Positions 1 through 10,100 of a stretch of DNA of 43,216 nucleotides are shown here, one piece after another (position 1 is the first letter of the stretch; each line of letters opens with the position of its first letter). Below the pieces are notes generated by a model that saw only the letters and a program-made list of their open reading frames with translations, did not search any database and was not told where the DNA came from. The stretch is from an uncultured Clostridium sp. (lineage in GTDB: Bacteria > Bacillota > Clostridia > TANB77 > CAG-508): positions 1 to 43,216 of the forward strand of contig CAMMMI010000002.1 in NCBI GenBank assembly GCA_946497905.1, given 5' to 3'. Made by a program: the position numbers and the translations under genes.

Positions 1-911
1 TCATCATTTTTAAATTTATCTTTATATTTTTTTACTAAATTTTGCTTTATTTTACCTGTAAATTTAGGCTTTTGTTTTGCTGTTTTCTTATTTAAAACAT
101 CTAAAATATAATCTTCTGTTAATTGTTCCTTTTTGTTTTTTAACATTTCAGCTTGTTTTACTGATATTTTAATTGTTGGATTATCATTTAATATTGACAA
201 TATTGTTTGTTGGTCTTGTTCTTTTAAATATGATAATTCTACACCTGCTAAAAGAGGTATTAAATCTTTATCTACACATCTTAAAATATCTGGTATTAAT
301 TCTTTTAATCTTAAATATCTTCCTATTTGTCTGCCTGAAAGTTTTTCTTGTTCAGCAAGTTTTTCTCTTGTATCTCTACTCTCTGTTGGATTTTCTCCGT
401 TTTGGACATCATGTCCAAATTTTACTTTCTTTAATATCTCCATTTTCATTGAGTATGCTTTCATCAATTCACTAGGCAAAAGTTTATCTCGTCTGTTAAT
501 ATTTGTATCTATCATTATAAGTTTTGCAGTATCATCATCTACATTTTTTATAGTTGCTGGTACTGTTTGCATATTTAATGTTTTGCAAGCTCTAACTCTG
601 TTATGACCTGCTATTATCTCATATTTATTATCTATGCTTTTTCTAACTATAATTGGATCAAGCACACCATTTTGAGAAATACTTTCTACTAATTCCTCAA
701 ATTTGTTTTCTGATATTTCATTAAATATATGTTCCTTAAATTCAACAAGAGTATCTATATTTAAGTTTATTATTTTTTGAAAATTATCTGTATTTATATC
801 TACAGTTTCTTGTTTGATTTCTTGTGTTTTTTCTTCTATAACGGTCTTATTTTCTGTTATTTTATTTCCACCAAAAACTGCTTGTAAATTTGGCATTTTT
901 ACATCTGACAA
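1..911 (-). CDS. ParB/Spo0J-like nuclease-domain protein (3' end off window)
   Basis: A reading frame of 303 codons runs off the left edge. The start is a TTG at 911, six bases after an exact AGGAGG (923-918); the first in-frame ATG is at 896. The N-terminal part carries the ParB core: a GVLDPIIVR segment, then IIAGHNRVRACK, the GHxR-type motif of ParB N-terminal domains, followed by a NRRDKL stretch. A helix-turn-helix-like region (LSGRQIGRYLRLK) follows. ParB proteins bind centromere-like sites for partition; on ICEs they often serve maintenance or transcription. No ParA is visible. The start overlaps the stop region of the preceding gene, so the two are probably cotranslated. Confidence 0.85.
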   Translation of the reverse strand, partial: MSDVKMPNLQAVFGGNKITENKTVIEEKTQEIKQETVDINTDNFQKIINLNIDTLVEFKEHIFNEISENKFEELVESISQNGVLDPIIVRKSIDNKYEIIAGHNRVRACKTLNMQTVPATIKNVDDDTAKLIMIDTNINRRDKLLPSELMKAYSMKMEILKKVKFGHDVQNGENPTESRDTREKLAEQEKLSGRQIGRYLRLKELIPDILRCVDKDLIPLLAGVELSYLKEQDQQTILSILNDNPTIKISVKQAEMLKNKKEQLTEDYILDVLNKKTAKQKPKFTGKIKQNLVKKYKDKFKND

Positions 912-921
912 AATGTTCCTC

Positions 922-1284
922 CTATTCTAATTCAAAACTATTTTCGTTTTGAATTTCGTTTATTTTTTCACAAGATAACTTGTTTTCAACTATTGAAAAT
1001 ACCTTATTGTTTTCACTTAAAATGTAACAATAAGGTATATCTTTTTTATTCTTTAATTCTTTTAATGATAATTCTAAAAAGTCTACATCATAATCTTTTA
1101 AATTATCTTTTCTAAAATATATTAAATCGTGTAATCTCTCTAATAGAGTAGGTCTATTGATTATATTTACCTCGTCAACCTCTGAACTATTATTAACAAT
1201 ACATTCTGTTAAGTACCATTCTTCCATGAGAACTTTTAGTTTTTCAAGTCCTTTTTGACTAATTAACATTTTTACATTCTTCAT
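922..1284 (-). CDS. Hypothetical ICE protein, 120 aa
   Basis: A small acidic protein that I do not recognise. It begins at an ATG overlapping the TAA of the upstream gene by one base (TAATG), the classic sign of translational coupling, and ends just before the ribosome site of the ParB-like gene. The sequence has no membrane segment, signal peptide or obvious metal-binding motif; it is rich in Leu, Glu and Asn, and its second half looks like a beta-alpha fold. Its position between an internally duplicated protein and ParB suggests an accessory role in the element. Confidence 0.65.
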   Translation of the reverse strand: MKNVKMLISQKGLEKLKVLMEEWYLTECIVNNSSEVDEVNIINRPTLLERLHDLIYFRKDNLKDYDVDFLELSLKELKNKKDIPYCYILSENNKVFSIVENKLSCEKINEIQNENSFELE

Positions 1285-1865
1285 TATGCACTCTCCATTT
1301 CTTGTTCATTATCTTCTATGGTATGACTTTCATTTAACTGTTTATGATAATTTTTCTTTTTATTAAATTTATCTACATATTCTATTACTTGTGGGCTAAA
1401 AGTTTTTTCAAAATCTTCTTTGCTCATTGTAAAGTTTTTGGTATGTAATTCTGAATCTGTTTCTTTAAATTCAAAACCTGCATTATATAAATCTTTCTTT
1501 TGATTCATTTTTGCACCATAAACTTTATATACGTCATTTGCTAGATATAATGATATTTCTCCATTTACAATACTTTGTGCTATTGAGTCTTTACTATTTT
1601 GTTTTGACTGTTCTATCACTTGATTAATTTTCATTCTAACAGGAGTATCATTTTCTAAAAATTTATCTAAATCTGCTTTAGTGATTATTACACCATCATA
1701 TTGTTCCTTAAAAGCAATTCCTACTTTTTTTAATGCTGCCCTATTCTCAAAAGTATCTCCATATACTCTATAGACATCTTTAAATGGGTATAGTCTGATT
1801 TTTTCTTCTAATATTAAAGTTCTTACTAATTCTTGTTCTTTTCGATTATTATTAATTCCAAACAA
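1284..1865 (-). CDS. ICE protein with an internally duplicated domain, 193 aa
   Basis: The start is a TTG at 1865, seven bases after AGGAGG; no better ATG exists. The protein contains two copies of one module of about 50 residues, roughly residues 20-70 and 105-160. Each copy has a L-Y-x(3)-D-V-Y-(R/K)-V-Y-G core, then an A-L/D-L..G-(I/F)-x-F-K-E segment and a final (K/E)-x-D-(L/F)-(D/E)-K motif. I do not recognise the family. The C-terminal tail is charged and Glu/Asn rich, resembling the tails of neighbouring element proteins, which also end in NEQEME-like sequence. Function unknown. Confidence 0.65.
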   Translation of the reverse strand: MFGINNNRKEQELVRTLILEEKIRLYPFKDVYRVYGDTFENRAALKKVGIAFKEQYDGVIITKADLDKFLENDTPVRMKINQVIEQSKQNSKDSIAQSIVNGEISLYLANDVYKVYGAKMNQKKDLYNAGFEFKETDSELHTKNFTMSKEDFEKTFSPQVIEYVDKFNKKKNYHKQLNESHTIEDNEQEMESA

Positions 1866-1882
1866 TTGTAATCCTCCTTTAC

Positions 1883-1906
1883 AAAAAAAATAAAGCTATT
1901 CGCTTT
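1883..1906 (-). terminator. Probable intrinsic terminator
   Basis: On the minus strand a short AAAGC/GCTTT stem with a five-base GAATA loop is followed by an uninterrupted T tract. It lies between the 98-residue gene and the gene starting at 1865. The stem is only five pairs, so termination may be partial. Confidence 0.45.
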
Positions 1907-1971
1907 TTAAAAACTAATATTTATATTTTCAATTTAACCACCTCAATTCTTTTGACAAAAAGTTCTTGAAG

Positions 1972-2268
1972 TTATTGTATTTCCTCAAAGGTATCTTGCC
2001 TAAAAACCTTTGTATCGCTATAGGTACTAAATTCACTATATCTACTTATTTCAAATACCTCTATAAGTTCATTTCTATATTCCAAGCTATTTATATACAT
2101 ATCATAACTATAATGCCCATCTGTAGCAATTATATTTAAAGTACCTGTATCACTAATATTATGTGTGATTTTAATTTCTTTTAAATTGACTTTTCTATAT
2201 GCTTTTTTAAGTAGCATTTTGAAAAATAGTTCTGAATAATATTTACAAAGTTGTTCCTTTTGTTTCAA
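1972..2268 (-). CDS. Hypothetical ICE protein, 98 aa
   Basis: I do not recognise this protein. It starts at a TTG at 2268, eight bases after a GGAGG that sits in the last codons of the upstream gene, so the two are probably translationally coupled. The sequence is mixed alpha/beta with an aromatic-rich centre (DGHYSYDMYI) and lacks membrane or catalytic motifs. It is the last gene before a non-coding gap of about 105 bases containing a short terminator. Confidence 0.6.
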   Translation of the reverse strand: MKQKEQLCKYYSELFFKMLLKKAYRKVNLKEIKITHNISDTGTLNIIATDGHYSYDMYINSLEYRNELIEVFEISRYSEFSTYSDTKVFRQDTFEEIQ

Positions 2269-2271
2269 ATT

Positions 2272-2574
2272 TTATTCCTCCATTTCTTGTTCATTTTCTT
2301 TTATTTCATATTCTTTTATTTCTTCATCTGTTAATGGCTCATAATCCAGTTGTTGCAATAAGTCATTTATTTTATCTTTATCATATTTATCACTAAATCT
2401 ATCTATAAAATCTAATCTATAAAATGACCTTTCATAATTATCAATTATTACTCTTTCTGCTAATTGCTTATTAGTATAAATTAAATTATTCAATAATTCT
2501 TTACCTGTTTCATTTAATTCAAAATCTTTTATGAATTGTTTTTTCCAAAATTTAATATCAAATCTAGTTCGCAT
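2272..2574 (-). CDS. Hypothetical ICE protein, 100 aa
   Basis: The open frame extends upstream to 2646, but the ATG at 2574 (MRTRFDIKFW) is the likely start: it lies two bases after the upstream TGA (TGAAATG) with GGAGGA correctly spaced in the end of that gene. The upstream extension is a lysine-rich read of the neighbour in another frame. The protein is helical and charged, ends in a Glu-rich tail (NEQEMEE), and has no motif I recognise. It directly follows the giant helicase gene and should be in the same transcript. Confidence 0.65.
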   Translation of the reverse strand: MRTRFDIKFWKKQFIKDFELNETGKELLNNLIYTNKQLAERVIIDNYERSFYRLDFIDRFSDKYDKDKINDLLQQLDYEPLTDEEIKEYEIKENEQEMEE

Positions 2575-2575
2575 T

Positions 2576-5500
2576 TCATTCCTCCATTTCTTCACATTCT
2601 TGCGAATATTCACTTTCTTGACTTTCTTCTTTTGTTTCATCTTCAATTAAGATTTGCTCATCTTTCTTATTATCTAAATTCAATTTATTATTTAATTCGG
2701 ACTGACGTTGAAGTAATTGCTTTAATTCTTCTTCATCTGCAAACGGCTTTTCTAATTCTATTTTGCATTGTTCTATTTCTCTTTTATAATTTTTTATCTT
2801 TTGTTCACTTTGTTCAATATTCTTTTCAAAGTTTGCTAATTCTTCATCTAATCTTTGAATATTTAAACTAGGTATCTGTGCTAGACGAACGGAGTATTTA
2901 CCATTTTTAACAAAATGTATTTCTGTATCATTAAATTTATTTTCTAAATATAATGTGAATCCTCTATATTTTCCTATTTTATATAATATATTTTTATCAA
3001 TATTTTTATTTACACTTTTTATTATTTCTTCGCCTGCTTCTTTTGTATCTTTGAATACTTTACTGTTTAGTTCAATACTAAACTCTGGTGTAGTTTCTCT
3101 ATTTCTAATTTCTAAATCAGCTTTACATTTCTCAATAAAATTGCTTTCTCTTTCAATTTGTTTTGGAAGAAATGTTTTCATTTTATCTTCAAAAGTATAT
3201 CTTTGATTTCTGTAGTTTCGTTCTTTTAATTTCAATGCTTGTACTTTCATATCAACTTCAAACTTTTCCATAATTTCTTGATTATCTGTAGCAATGGCTT
3301 TTATCTCTCCAAAGTTCATTGTTGTATTATCTAAATCTGACATTGTTCTTATTTCTTTGTTGCCTGCAAATAGTTGTGATATAAATTTTTGCTTTGTTTC
3401 TAATATTTGCCATACATAAGCGTCAAAACTTTTCTTTGTTACATATCTTATTATTTCAACTTCTTTATTTGTATTTCCCTGTCTTAATATTCTTCCGTTC
3501 TCTTTGCTCTATATCAGAAGGTCGCCATGGGGCGTCAATATGATGTAATACTTTTAGTTTATCTTGTATATTTGTTCCAGCTCCCATTTTGTTTGTACTA
3601 CCTAAAAATACACGAATGTCGCCATCTCTAACTTTTTGAAATGTTTTTGTTTTCTGTATATCTGTTTTTGAGTTGTGAATATAATCAATTTCATTTTCTG
3701 GAATACCCATCTCAATTAAGATTTTTCTTATTTCATCATATACATTAAATCTATCTGTATTTGGGGTAGACAAATCACAAAATACAACTTGAGTTAATTT
3801 TTGGTCTTTTCCATCAACCCAATTTTTATATATTTGCTCTGCTACTGCTCTTGCTTTTGAGTTGCGAGTTTCTCCAAATGTAGAATCTACAAGTCTTACG
3901 TCTAATGCTGCTTTTTTTCCATCACTACTTATCTTTAACATATTATCTTCTTTCGGATCAATATTACCTTTTTGTATTTCTTCTGACCTTTTAACAATAT
4001 CTTTCATATATTCTTCTAGTTCATTACTTGGCTCTAATGCTATAATTGTTGGCTTTCCATTTTTTATTTGTGGCACAGGTAGGTTTAAATCATCTTTTGT
4101 TTTTATATCTGCTACCATACGAAAAATTGACATTAATTCTGGTAGATTATGAAACTTTGATAATCTTTGTCGAACTCTATAACCATTTCCGCTAGGTGCT
4201 AATTCTAAAGAATTTGTTACCTCTGCAAAGGTAGAAGCCCATTCATCAAAACTATATATTCCCATTTTTTCTAAAATATGTGGCTCTAAATATTTCATCA
4301 TTATATATAATTCTGATAAAGAATTTGATACTGGCGTTCCTGTAGCAAAGACAACTCCTTTTCCATTTTGTTTATCTAATAAAAATTCTGTTTTCATATA
4401 TAGGTCAGAAGCTCTTTGAGAATTTGCCCCAGTTACTCCTGCTACATCATTTAACTTTGTTTGTATCATTAAATTTTTAAATAGGTGTGCCTCATCTACA
4501 ATTAAATAGTCAATTCCTGTTTCTTCAAAATTTATAACATTATCTCTTTGTTTAGCTTCCAATAATACTTTTAACCTTTTTTGTAATCTTTGTTTTGCAC
4601 TTTCTAATTGTTTTATTGTAGAACGATTTTTAATATCTTGTTGTGCTATTTCTATTTCATAAATTTGTTTATTGATATGTTGTTCCTCAACTTCTTTTGA
4701 CATGGGCATTTTTTCAAAAGAAGAATGAGCTATAATAATTGCGTCATATTCTCCAGTAGTTATCTTACCTGCAAATATTCTTCTTTTTTGTTTTTGAAAA
4801 TCATCTTTGTTTGCAACTAAAATATTTGCATTAGGGTACAACTCGTAAAAACTTTTTGCTGTTTCTTGTACTAAATGATTAGGAACAATGATTAAAGGCT
4901 TATGTGCTATTCCTAGTCTTTTCATTTCCATTATACCTGCTATCATTTCGTATGTTTTACCGAGCTCCAACGACATGAGCAAGTAGGGTAGAGTTCTCAC
5001 TAAATAATATTCTTGCCACTGCATTTTTTTGATGTGGTAATAATTTTATGGTAGGATTCATTCCCGGAAATGTTAAATGACTTCCGTCAAATTCTCTATC
5101 TACTATTGAATTAAATTGTCTATTATATATATCTTCTAAAACTTTTCTTCTTTCAGAATCTTCAAAAATCCAGTTTCTAAATTCTTCTTTTATTAGGTCT
5201 TGCTTTTGCCTTGCAAGCATTGTTTTTTCTTTATTTAAAACACTTTTGTCATCAATTCTATCATATACATTTGTTGCATGAAGATTCAATGCGTCTATAG
5301 TCAAGTTTAGTGCATTTACTTCATTTGTTCCATAAATGGTATTAACTTCTACATTACTACAATAACCTCGTATATCTAAAAACCATTTACCTAAATTTTT
5401 TTGATAAAATGCTGATATTTCTTTATCTTCTAGTTTGAATTTTTCTTTTATGAATTGTGTTATATATTCTTCTGGAATCCATGTTGCACCTAGTTTTACC

Positions 5501-8500
5501 TCAATATCACTTGCAGGTATTTTAGCAGGTTGTATTTCTTTTAACATTTCTACATTTTCTTCATAGCGATTATCTTCTTGTGCATATCTTTCTGCTATTT
5601 GTAATTTTTCGACTACATTTCCGAGATAGATATTGGTCGGCGGTCTCCCAACCTGCCAAATCTTCATCAATTCCTTGTTTTGCAAGTTCAGGGTTATGAT
5701 ATATAAGTCCCTTTAATTCGGTAATTACTGTGTCATAATCCTTTCCACAAAGTTTCATTATGTACTTTATATCAACTTTTCCTCTTTGATTGATACTTGC
5801 AATTAATCCCTCTTTTGCATTTTGTGTTTGTAATATTTCTTTGTATGGCTTAATTGTTCTTTTAGTAAATATATCTGTTTTTGTAACTTGTTTTGTTTGT
5901 TTATCTTGTTTTTCGAGTGATATTAAAAGAGGGTAGTCAGCGTCATTTCTAAAAGCTAGATCATTTCCTCTATCAGTTATATAACCATATTTTCTTACAA
6001 ATTCATCATATACCTGATTTAACTTTGTTTGATAAGGAATTATATCTATATCTGAAACATCTCTATTTTCAATATCTATTAAATCTCTTAATGCTGTTCT
6101 TACTTTTATAAGACCTTTTATTCTTTCAGTAACTGTTCGATTTTTATTTTGTTCATAAAGATAATCATTAATTCTATAATAGATGTTTCCATTAATTTCA
6201 GTATAAGTATAATCTTTTACATTATTATATTGTTCTCCTACAGGTATTGATTCTCCTGTTTCTTCTACATATACTTGTCCAAGTTCTTCCATATCAACAA
6301 TATTGCTAGGTAGCATTTTTAAAGTTTCATCTAATTGCTCTTTTAAATTTCCATTTGATACTATATCTAAAGTTTCTCCAAATTGATTTGTAGTAAAGTC
6401 AATATCTCCTTTAATCATATATCGTTTACTTGCAAAGTAATCATTTATATTTATTCCATCTCTTATTTCATAAGTATCAATCCAATTTTCTTTATATTCA
6501 AGCTCTTTTCCTTTTTTCTGTAGAAATATAATATCTGATATTGCCTCTGTATTTGCAATTTGTTTAAATGCTGAATTTGGTAATCTTACTGCACCTATGA
6601 AATTTGCTTTTTGTTCTATATATTCTCTTACTTTGCTATCTTTCTTATCAAGTGTAAATCTACTTGTTATAAATGCTACAATTCCGCCAGGCTTTACTTT
6701 ATCAAGAGTTTTTTCAAAAAAATAGTCATGTATTTTTAAACTACTGTCATAACTTCTGTCAAAAACTCCGAAATCTCCGAAATGGAATATTACTTATTGC
6801 AATATCATAATAGTTATTATTTAACTTTGTATCTTCATAGCCTTTTACTTGAATATCTGCATTTGTATATATTTTCTTTAATAATCTTCCTGTTAGATTA
6901 TCTTTTTCGATAGCTGTTATCTTGCTATTTTCAAGTTCTGTAGGTATTCTTCCTAGAAAATTTCCTACACCTGCGGATGGATCTAAAATTCTACACTTTC
7001 CACTTATTCCAAATCTTTGGATTGCTTTATACATAAAATCTATAATGTATGGCTCTGTATAAAAAGAAGTTAATGCACTTTCTCTACTACTTTTAAATTC
7101 TTCTGGTGTTAATAGTTCTTGTAACTCATAATATTGTTCAGAACTTTCCTCAAATACTTTTGAAAGTCCGCCCCAACCATTGTATTTGGCTAGTATATTT
7201 TTTTCTTCATCTGTAGCGTCTCTATCTTCATATTCTATTTGTTTTAATAGTTTTATCGCCTCTATATTTTCTTCATATTTCTTTTTTAATCCAATACTAT
7301 CTTTTTTTAATTCATCAGATATTTTAAATAGAGTAGGTGGGGGAGGTGTTTGCACAATTTCTTCATTTTCGATAAGTGGGTTTATATCTGTTATTTCTGC
7401 TAACTTTTCTAGGTCGCTTTCTTTATTATTTTCTATTGTTCTTTCATTTAGTGGATTATTATATAAATATTCCTCAAAGTTTTGTATAGAATATCTCTCC
7501 AATAAATAGTCTGTATTAGGATTTATACTAACTAATACTTGATTTTTTTCAATGTCAATTTTTTTAATATACTGTGGTACATCATCTTCTAAATATACTA
7601 AATCTCCAACTTTATAACCTGCAAATGTACTTTCTACAGGCGTTTGTTTTCTTAATTCTTCATTTATTTGAGGCAAATTAAAAAGAGTAGTTTGTACTAC
7701 TCCATCTTCATAACCTACATTTCTTTTACTTTTTCTTCTATCATGTTGTTTATTAGTTCCATTTTCAAACTGCGTATCATGTTTTCGTATTGTGCTAGTG
7801 CGATAAACTCGTCTGTGTCTGGCTTTTGGTGTTTTATTCTTAATTGTTCTTCTATTATTTGTTCCTGATTTGCTATCTCTTGTGAGTAATTCTCCAATAC
7901 TTCGTTGATTGTTCCCTCCATTATCAAGTCTTGATACTTCGTTGGTCTTATTTCCTCCAATGTTTTGCTCATTTTCTTTAATATTATTTCTTTCATTATA
8001 CAATTCCTCCCATTCTTGTTTTTCTAATCTTTCTTTAATTTCTAATTCTACAGTTCTAATTAAATCATAACTACACTTATTTATGATATACCCAAGTTTT
8101 TTTAATACTTGCACATCTTTGATGTTTTCAAACTTTTCTAAATTAGGCTCATATTCTGCACCACATCTATTCATTACTATTGTTGTTACACTTTCAATAA
8201 ATACACTTAAAAAGTCATCATTATATATTTGCTCGTGTGATAATTCAAGTAATTGTGCCAATTCATTATTACCAATCATATCACTTACATAACTAGATAT
8301 TATATTGCTTAATTTTCCTTGTGTATTTTCTAAATAAATATCTAATTTACTTGATAGAATATTTATAGCCTCTGTTTCTGTAGTTTCCCATAACTTAAAA
8401 TCTATATCATATTTGCTATTTGTTGAAGTTATATCAAATACAGATTTTAAATATAATCTACCATTTTGTTGATATATTGTTTTCAAAGTTTTTGAATAAG

Positions 8501-8726
8501 GTTTAGGCTTGACATATCTGCCAACTTTTTTCCATTCATCAAATGTTGCACAAGCTGTTATATCTTTGTCTTGTGAGTATAATAATAAATTTTCGTGGAA
8601 TTTATATTTATAGAATTTAGAATTGAATTTTAAAAACTCTTTCCATTCAGTAGCATTACTAATAAGGTTATTTAATCCTTTATTATAAATTGCTACTGCC
8701 TCTTTTATATCATGTATTTGTTCCAC
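2576..8726 (-). CDS. Giant DNA methylase-SNF2 helicase of ICE type, four +1 shifts at CGG
   Basis: Five overlapping open segments form one protein of 2048 aa if one base is skipped at each of four in-frame CGG codons (6779, 5623, 4962, 3497). The length, 6151 minus 4, divides exactly by three. Domain order: an N-terminal LtrC-like region; a charged linker (about 250-340); a YNGWGG segment; a DPSAGVGNF SAM-binding motif (about 580); an NIPFGDF N6-adenine methylase motif (about 647); a Walker A ending GAGKT (about 1254); DEAH (about 1405); ATGTPVSNS (about 1460); the helicase motif QREGR (about 1743); and a coiled-coil tail. The start is GTG 8726 after AGGAGG. The region 6776-6419 is open in the shifted frame and encodes typical methylase sequence. 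Family members are single-chain proteins of the same order on Tn1549-like elements, probably protecting or remodelling element DNA. Simple decay is unlikely, because all four lesions are identical in kind. Confidence 0.8.
3495..3497 (-). other. In-frame CGG, +1 shift site 4 (helicase motif VI)
   Basis: The minus strand reads CAA AGA GAA CGG AAG and stops at 3465. Skipping the C gives Q-R-E-G-R-I-L-R-Q-G-N, the conserved arginine-bearing helicase motif, and the frame continues without a break into the C-terminal segment whose first ATG is at 3343. This is the only one of the five sites preceded by A rather than T. Confidence 0.85.
4960..4962 (-). other. In-frame CGG, +1 shift site 3 (Walker A)
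   Basis: The minus strand reads GTT GGA GCT CGG TAA, an immediate stop after CGG. Skipping the C gives V-G-A-G-K-T-Y-E-M, an intact helicase P-loop. The shift therefore falls inside the ATP-binding motif, one codon before a stop. Confidence 0.9.
5621..5623 (-). other. In-frame CGG, +1 shift site 2
   Basis: The minus strand reads CAA TAT CTA TCT CGG AAA TGT. Skipping the C gives Q-Y-L-S-G-N-V-V-E-K-L, the conserved WETADQYLSGNV segment; without the shift the frame stops at 5570. The downstream frame is already open through this point. Confidence 0.85.
6777..6779 (-). other. In-frame CGG, +1 shift site 1 (methylase motif IV)
   Basis: The minus strand reads CCA TTT CGG AGA ... and meets TGA at 6761. 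Dropping the C gives P-F-G-D-F-G-V-F-D, the conserved (N-x-P-F)-G-(D/N)-F motif of these methylases, and the frame then stays open to 5570. A second CGG at 6770-6768 lies in the unshifted frame only and is read TTC GGA after the shift. Confidence 0.85.
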
Positions 8727-8793
8727 TAATTCCTCCTCTTAATTTAATATTAACATGTTATTTTTTTGTTTTCAGCCCATTTTCAAAAAAAGT

Positions 8794-9717
8794 TTATTCC
8801 ATCTCAATATCTTCTTCTAATTGATTTGGTTGCATAGTGTATGAATCTTTAATAATTTTCATATTTTGTACTATGTCATCTATTTTATATCTACCTTTTG
8901 AAGTTATTGTTATAGAATTGCCTTTTGGAAAATTTATAGTAGTTTGGTATTTTCCAGGTCGTTCTTCGTTTGTAGTAATTGATTCTAATTCTATTCCTAA
9001 ATATTTACAAAGGTCTTTATACAAATCAGAGAAAGATGGAGTTATTTCTTTATTTTCATCATCTCTATATTCTGATAAGTTATATATTTTATTCATTTCG
9101 TAATAGGTTGCTATAATAGTTTTCATGTTTAAATCTGTCATTTCTTGTTTTGTTAAATTTAACATATATTCTTGTTGCAAATCTTCTAATAAATTAGATA
9201 TATCATTTTCTGCATAAAAGCCACTCATAGGGTGTAGGTGTAAATAAACAAAATCTTGTAAATCATGATATTCTTGTAAATCTTCTACTAGTTCATCTGT
9301 TTCTTCATTAATAAATTCTTTTGTTTCTTCATCTACTTCATTTTTAGGATTGTTTATATATTCTTGATTTTCTCTTAATTTTGATACTACATCTGAAACT
9401 TTACCGTATATATTTTCTTCTTCACTATAAAGTTTATCTCCATAAATTACTTTTGCATAATCATTTACCTGTTCCTGCGTTCTAGCATTTTCTATATAAT
9501 CTTCAAAATATTTTTCTTCTGTTGGAGTGCAATAATATAGGGTTTGTTCATTAAATGAATTTCTAATTTCTAGTGAAGCATATTTATAGTCTTTCATTAT
9601 TTGTTTTGCTTTTCCTATTGCATTATCAATATATTTTAAATTTCTTTCTATAACTGTAGAATTTCCTAAATCTCTTTCGTGTTCATTTTCCCATATTTTT
9701 ATAATATATCTTCCAAT
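8794..9717 (-). CDS. Hypothetical ICE protein, about 307 aa, possible ATT start
   Basis: The first ATG in frame is at 9597 and lacks a good ribosome site. Coding-like sequence continues upstream (RYIIKIWENEHERDLG) to an ATT at 9717 placed four bases after a clear AAGGAGA (9727-9721). The TTG one base out of phase (9716) meets a stop after five codons. I therefore favour the ATT start, with the ATG at 9597 (267 aa) as the alternative. The protein is acidic, with a Glu-rich helical centre and an EDIEME tail like other proteins of the element. It sits directly upstream of the giant helicase gene. Function unknown. Confidence 0.55.
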   Translation of the reverse strand: MGRYIIKIWENEHERDLGNSTVIERNLKYIDNAIGKAKQIMKDYKYASLEIRNSFNEQTLYYCTPTEEKYFEDYIENARTQEQVNDYAKVIYGDKLYSEEENIYGKVSDVVSKLRENQEYINNPKNEVDEETKEFINEETDELVEDLQEYHDLQDFVYLHLHPMSGFYAENDISNLLEDLQQEYMLNLTKQEMTDLNMKTIIATYYEMNKIYNLSEYRDDENKEITPSFSDLYKDLCKYLGIELESITTNEERPGKYQTTINFPKGNSITITSKGRYKIDDIVQNMKIIKDSYTMQPNQLEEDIEME

Positions 9718-9740
9718 AAATCTCCTTTTCCTTAAAAATT

Positions 9741-10088
9741 TTATTCTAACTCTAAATAATTTTCTTCAATTTCTTCATTGTACTCAAAAGAAATTGTTTG
9801 TAAATTATCTGCCTTTAATTTTATAATTTCTTTTGCCTCATTTTGTATGTATATATGTGCTGTAATCGTTGGTCCATCATAATTAACAAATTTATTATTT
9901 TCTTTGTCATACAAATCAAAATATTTATATTCTCTACTATAATGATACTTTTCTATATATTTGAATATAGAAACTCTTATCATTCCACTATAATATTCGT
10001 ATGTATGCTCACTATCTTCCATTTCTTTAGGAATATGACCTAATATTTTTTTAATTACTTCATTTGCCTTTTTCTTACTTACTTTCAT
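9741..10088 (-). CDS. Hypothetical ICE protein, 115 aa
   Basis: I do not recognise this protein. It begins with a lysine-rich helix (MKVSKKKANEVIKKILGHIP), followed by a Tyr-rich beta-like region and an acidic end (EEIEENYLELE). It has no membrane segments. It lies 12 bases after the RinA-like regulator gene in the same orientation, and its stop is close to the ribosome site of the next gene, so it is probably cotranscribed with both. Confidence 0.6.
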   Translation of the reverse strand: MKVSKKKANEVIKKILGHIPKEMEDSEHTYEYYSGMIRVSIFKYIEKYHYSREYKYFDLYDKENNKFVNYDGPTITAHIYIQNEAKEIIKLKADNLQTISFEYNEEIEENYLELE

Positions 10089-10100
10089 AATTACCTCACA

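Noticed and set aside
133..606. Plus-strand open frame opposite the ParB-like gene
   Set aside because: It is hydrophobic, Ser/Phe-rich antisense of a strongly supported gene and has no ribosome site. The same applies to other frames opposite genes, such as 14301-14678, 18647-19030, 25809-26243 and 34217-34684.
6768..6770. A second shift site at the CGG just after site 1
   Set aside because: After the shift at 6779 this CGG is out of frame (TTC GGA), and shifting here instead would lose the conserved PFGDF motif.
2576..8726. Annotating the helicase-methylase as a pseudogene or as five separate genes
   Set aside because: All four breaks are the same C-before-GG event at a conserved glycine, the joined length is an exact multiple of three, and no other stops occur between the breaks.
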